A stretch of 6,615 bases of DNA from CAVONV01 sp963697355. GTDB taxonomy: Bacteria; Acidobacteriota; Vicinamibacteria; Marinacidobacterales; DATDRI01. Every line of letters begins with the position of its first letter. Position 1 is the stretch's first letter. Shown here piece by piece: positions 4,913 through 6,615 of this stretch. The notes under the pieces are model-generated. The model saw only the letters and a program-made list of their open reading frames with translations. It made no database searches and was not told the DNA's origin. The DNA lies in the NCBI GenBank assembly GCA_963697355.1, contig CAVONV010000010.1:1-6615 (forward strand), given 5' to 3'. Made by a program: the position numbers and the translations under genes.

Positions 4913-5897
4913 CTAGATGACCTCGCCGTAGGTCGCGTCCTTTAGCGAATAGCCCAAGTCGAGCGGCTGCGGACGTAGATGCTCGCACACACGAAGCGTC
5001 ACATCGGCACGGTTCAACGTGTAGAAGTGGAGCCCCGGGGCGCCATTCTTGAACAGCTCCTCGGTTTGCCTAACGGCGATCTCGACAGCGAGGTCCAATT
5101 GAGAAGCGGGATCATCTTGGTAACCTTCCATGCGTTTGCGGATCCACAACGGAATATCGGCATCGCACTTGCTCGAGAAGTGGACGCACTTGGTCGTAAG
5201 GGGCAACCGGCATCAGGCCGACGACGATGGGAATGTCGATGCCGCGACGACGCACGTCATTTACGAACTGGAAATAGGCGGCGTTGTTATAAAAATACTG
5301 TGTGACCGCTGCATCCGCTCCCGCATCCACCTTACGCATGAAATTATCTACATCTGTTTGTATCGTTGGGGCTTCAGGATGTCCTTCGGGATAGCAAGCG
5401 ACAAGAACTTGGAATCCACCCCGCTGCTTGATGTAGGAAACCAGCTCGTTGGCGTAGCGGAATCCCTCTTTCGGGATAACGACGTCGTTGACGGACGCGG
5501 TGCCCTCGGGAACGTCCCCGCGGAGGGCCAGCAGCTTGGAAATGCCCTCTTTGGCATAATTCTCGAGATGAACTTCGACTTGCTGTCGTGTGAGGCCCAG
5601 ACAGGAGATATGAGGGACGACATCCACATTCATGAGGGATCGTAGAGCAAGCGACGTCTCGAGCGTCCGCTCCTTGGCACTGCCACCCGCTCCAAAGGTC
5701 ACAGAGATGAAGTCGGGCTCGAGCCCCGCCAACTGCCGGGCGGCTTCTTCCATATTGGCCCAACCCTTCGGCGTCTTGGGGGGATAGAACTCGAAGGAGA
5801 AATGAGGCTCCAGGACACCCGAGAAGGGCCTTCTGGATGAGGGTCGACCGCGCAAGCTGGCTGTCGAATACGGGGACGTAGTCTCTGATTTTTTCAT
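4913..5897 (-). pseudogene. metF: 5,10-methylenetetrahydrofolate reductase, one frameshift
   Basis: MetF reduces methylene-THF to methyl-THF with FAD and NAD(P)H, supplying methyl groups for methionine synthesis in the cytoplasm. From the ATG at 5897 the frame reads SFEFYPPKT (catalytic Glu36), SVTFGAGGS, PHISC, LALRGDVP (Asp128 near the flavin), YPEGHPEA, KVDAGAD and TQYFY, then GLMPVAPYDQV. An extra base near 5186 then shifts the frame; repaired, it continues VHFSSKCDADIPLWIRKRMEGYQDD and ends GAPGLHFYTLNRADVTLRV and TAG at 4913-4915. Nothing of the TIM barrel is lost. Homologues start about 5-10 residues before FEF, so the first 25-30 residues may not be native; the true start is uncertain (a weak AGGA precedes 5897). 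As written the product ends prematurely at 5112. A single indel in a housekeeping gene could be a sequencing error. Identity is certain. Confidence 0.5.
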
Positions 5898-6052
5898 AAC
5901 GGTTGGGATCCTGACGATTTCTTGACAACTCGACGCAATTTCTCTCCTGCCGCTGCGGCAATTCTTTACTATAGCCCATTTTTCCGCCTATATTGACGAA
6001 ACGGGCCCAATATCCAGTTTCCAGCGGCGGTTTTTCTTCCTGTCTTGCATAG
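5898..6052. other. metF upstream region, no gene supported
   Basis: An open frame runs on the minus strand from 6135 across this stretch and out of frame into metF, but it has no family motif and looks incidental. A 13-base hairpin, TGCCGC-T-GCGGCA on the plus strand (5948-5960), precedes an AGGAGAG on the minus strand. I see no convincing riboswitch or promoter for metF. Confidence 0.5.
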
Positions 6053-6199
6053 TCTATTGCTTCATGCGCCGAGCTCTTCAATGTCGTGGAGGACGGCTCC
6101 CGAAAGCTGGTGCGAGCCTGCCCGGGCTCGGTCATCTTCGGCGGCGCAAAGCGAAACGCCTACTTGGACGTCAAGCCGGTCCAAATCGAACTGAGTTGA
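6053..6199 (+). pseudogene. Unrecognised gene, 3' tail
   Basis: Between a TAG at 6050 and the TGA at 6197-6199 lie 48 codons with very strong G/C bias at third positions and a natural-looking sequence: ELFNVVEDGSRKLVRACPG, then GGAKRNAYLDVKPVQIELS. There is no plausible start codon with a ribosome binding site, and nothing coherent in the other frames upstream, so it looks like the last part of a gene whose 5' portion was lost. I do not recognise the family. It points toward higA (convergent), with the 6249-6266 hairpin between them. Confidence that it was once coding is moderate and rests on codon bias alone. Confidence 0.5.
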
Positions 6200-6248
6200 G
6201 GAAGCGCCGAGACATCGGCCATCTTTCCCTGTCAGCACGCCTCACTTC

Positions 6249-6266
6249 ACCCTTCCGACGAAGGGT
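6249..6266. terminator. Hairpin between convergent gene ends
   Basis: ACCCTTC (6249-6255) and GAAGGGT (6260-6266) form a perfect 7-bp stem with the 4-base loop CGAC, 11 bases beyond the higA stop. Its place suggests a terminator for higA, perhaps bidirectional, but neither strand has a T-run after the stem. Confidence 0.5.
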
Positions 6267-6277
6267 AACGCGGGAAG

Positions 6278-6565
6278 TTATGCGGCCTCTATACGTTTGA
6301 CCTTTATCTTTCGTTCCAAGCCTCTTGATTGTGCCAGGTCAAACGCCAACTGCATTCCTAACCACGTTTCCGGCGTCGAGCCGAATGCCTTAGACAACCG
6401 AAAGGCCATTTCGATGGAAATTGACGCCTTTGCATTAACTAGGTTAGAGAGAGTTTGGCGACCGACACCAAGCCTTTTTGCGCCTTCGGTGATCGACAGG
6501 TTCAAAGGCTTCAGGCAATCCTCCCGCACAATCGTGCCCGGGTGCACTGGATTCTTCATTGCCAT
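6278..6565 (-). CDS. higA: HigA-family antitoxin (XRE helix-turn-helix)
   Basis: A complete 95-residue antitoxin of the HigA/VapI group. It opens NPVHPGTIVREDCLKPLNLS (residues 5-24), then the helix-turn-helix (AKRLGVGRQTLSNLVNAKAS, about 29-48) and MAFRLSKAFGSTPETWLGMQLAFDL, the diagnostic HigA segment. It binds HigB and represses the operon. The start at 6565 is set by AGGAGG at 6573-6578, 7 bases upstream; the second ATG two codons later is less well spaced. The toxin gene ends only 11 bases upstream, giving the toxin-first order usual for HigBA. Unlike the HigA at 2545-2853 this one appears to sit in an undamaged operon, as far as the window shows. Confidence 0.5.
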   Translation of the reverse strand: MAMKNPVHPGTIVREDCLKPLNLSITEGAKRLGVGRQTLSNLVNAKASISIEMAFRLSKAFGSTPETWLGMQLAFDLAQSRGLERKIKVKRIEAA

Positions 6566-6572
6566 GAAAGAA

Positions 6573-6578
6573 CCTCCT
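6573..6578 (-). promoter_or_regulatory. Ribosome binding site overlapping the higB stop
   Basis: AGGAGG (minus strand) shares two bases with the TAG stop of higB at 6577-6579 and lies 7 bases before the higA ATG. Stop and binding site overlap, so ribosomes ending on higB can reinitiate on higA. Confidence 0.5.
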
Positions 6579-6615
6579 AATGATAATCCAGATAGTCGAC
6601 TTCTATGGCGTTGAC
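6577..6615 (-). CDS. higB: HigB toxin, C-terminal end (cut by window edge)
   Basis: Reading from the window edge on the minus strand gives 12 codons, VNAIEVDYLDYH, and a TAG. This is the standard C-terminus of HigB (RelE-like) toxins, ending in VEIVDYH or close variants. It is followed after 11 bases by higA. HigB toxins cut mRNA in the ribosome A site. Only this tail is visible, so whether the toxin is intact cannot be said. The short length makes the call depend on context, but the match plus the adjoining higA is convincing. Confidence 0.5.
   Translation of the reverse strand, partial: VNAIEVDYLDYH

Noticed and set aside
5898..6060. SAM riboswitch upstream of metF
   Set aside because: No conserved multi-helix pattern can be traced; only a small 13-base hairpin is visible.
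5374..6135. 253-codon minus-strand frame across the metF 5' part
   Set aside because: Over metF it reads the wrong frame; upstream it has no family features, so it is a shadow.

Overview
The window is a gene-poor, heavily decayed accessory stretch of a bacterial chromosome. About ten recognisable genes are present, but only three are whole: a nucleotidyltransferase with its small downstream partner, and two HigA antitoxins (counted as one kind). The rest are frameshifted, truncated or fused remnants. The host cannot be fixed from sequence alone. The Hanks-type kinase, the Tat-exported serine hydrolase and the many toxin-antitoxin modules would suit an environmental Acidobacteriota- or Gemmatimonadota-like bacterium, or a sediment or symbiotic proteobacterium. 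The metF protein also resembles proteobacterial MetF.

Layout. 1-719 (-): the catalytic domain of a Ser/Thr kinase, readable only by switching frame several times. 720-1211: no gene, with one perfect hairpin. 1212-1292 (+): the C-terminal active-site segment of a tyrosine recombinase. 1327-1384: three short repeats spaced 20 and 21 bases. 1685-2384 (+): a coupled pair, a MNT-fold nucleotidyltransferase and a 74-residue partner. 2414-2853 (+): a broken higB followed by an intact higA. 2956-3572 (+): the tail of an APC-type amino acid permease butted against the second half of a class I/II aminotransferase. 3621-3677: a second triple-repeat array with the same spacing and orientation as the first. 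3733-4096 (-): a PIN-domain (VapC-like) toxin remnant. 4379-4783 (-): the exported N-terminus of a serine hydrolase. 4913-5897 (-): metF, with one frameshift. 6053-6199 (+): the tail of an unrecognised gene. 6278-6615 (-): a second HigBA module, with complete higA and the last 12 residues of higB at the window edge.

Interpretation. The pattern is that of an integration hot spot or island: a recombinase remnant, insertion-sequence-like end arrays, four defence or addiction-type modules (nucleotidyltransferase pair, two HigBA, one VapC-like), and host genes cut at their edges. The 1327-3677 segment, bounded by two related arrays in direct orientation, may have been shaped by one type of mobile element. 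No clearly new system is visible. The best candidate for a less-described one is the nucleotidyltransferase plus small partner. So many indels, including one in the housekeeping gene metF, also make uncorrected sequencing error a real alternative to biological decay.

[Form note: the original gave no confidence numbers; every confidence of 0.5 is a placeholder required by the schema, not an estimate.]
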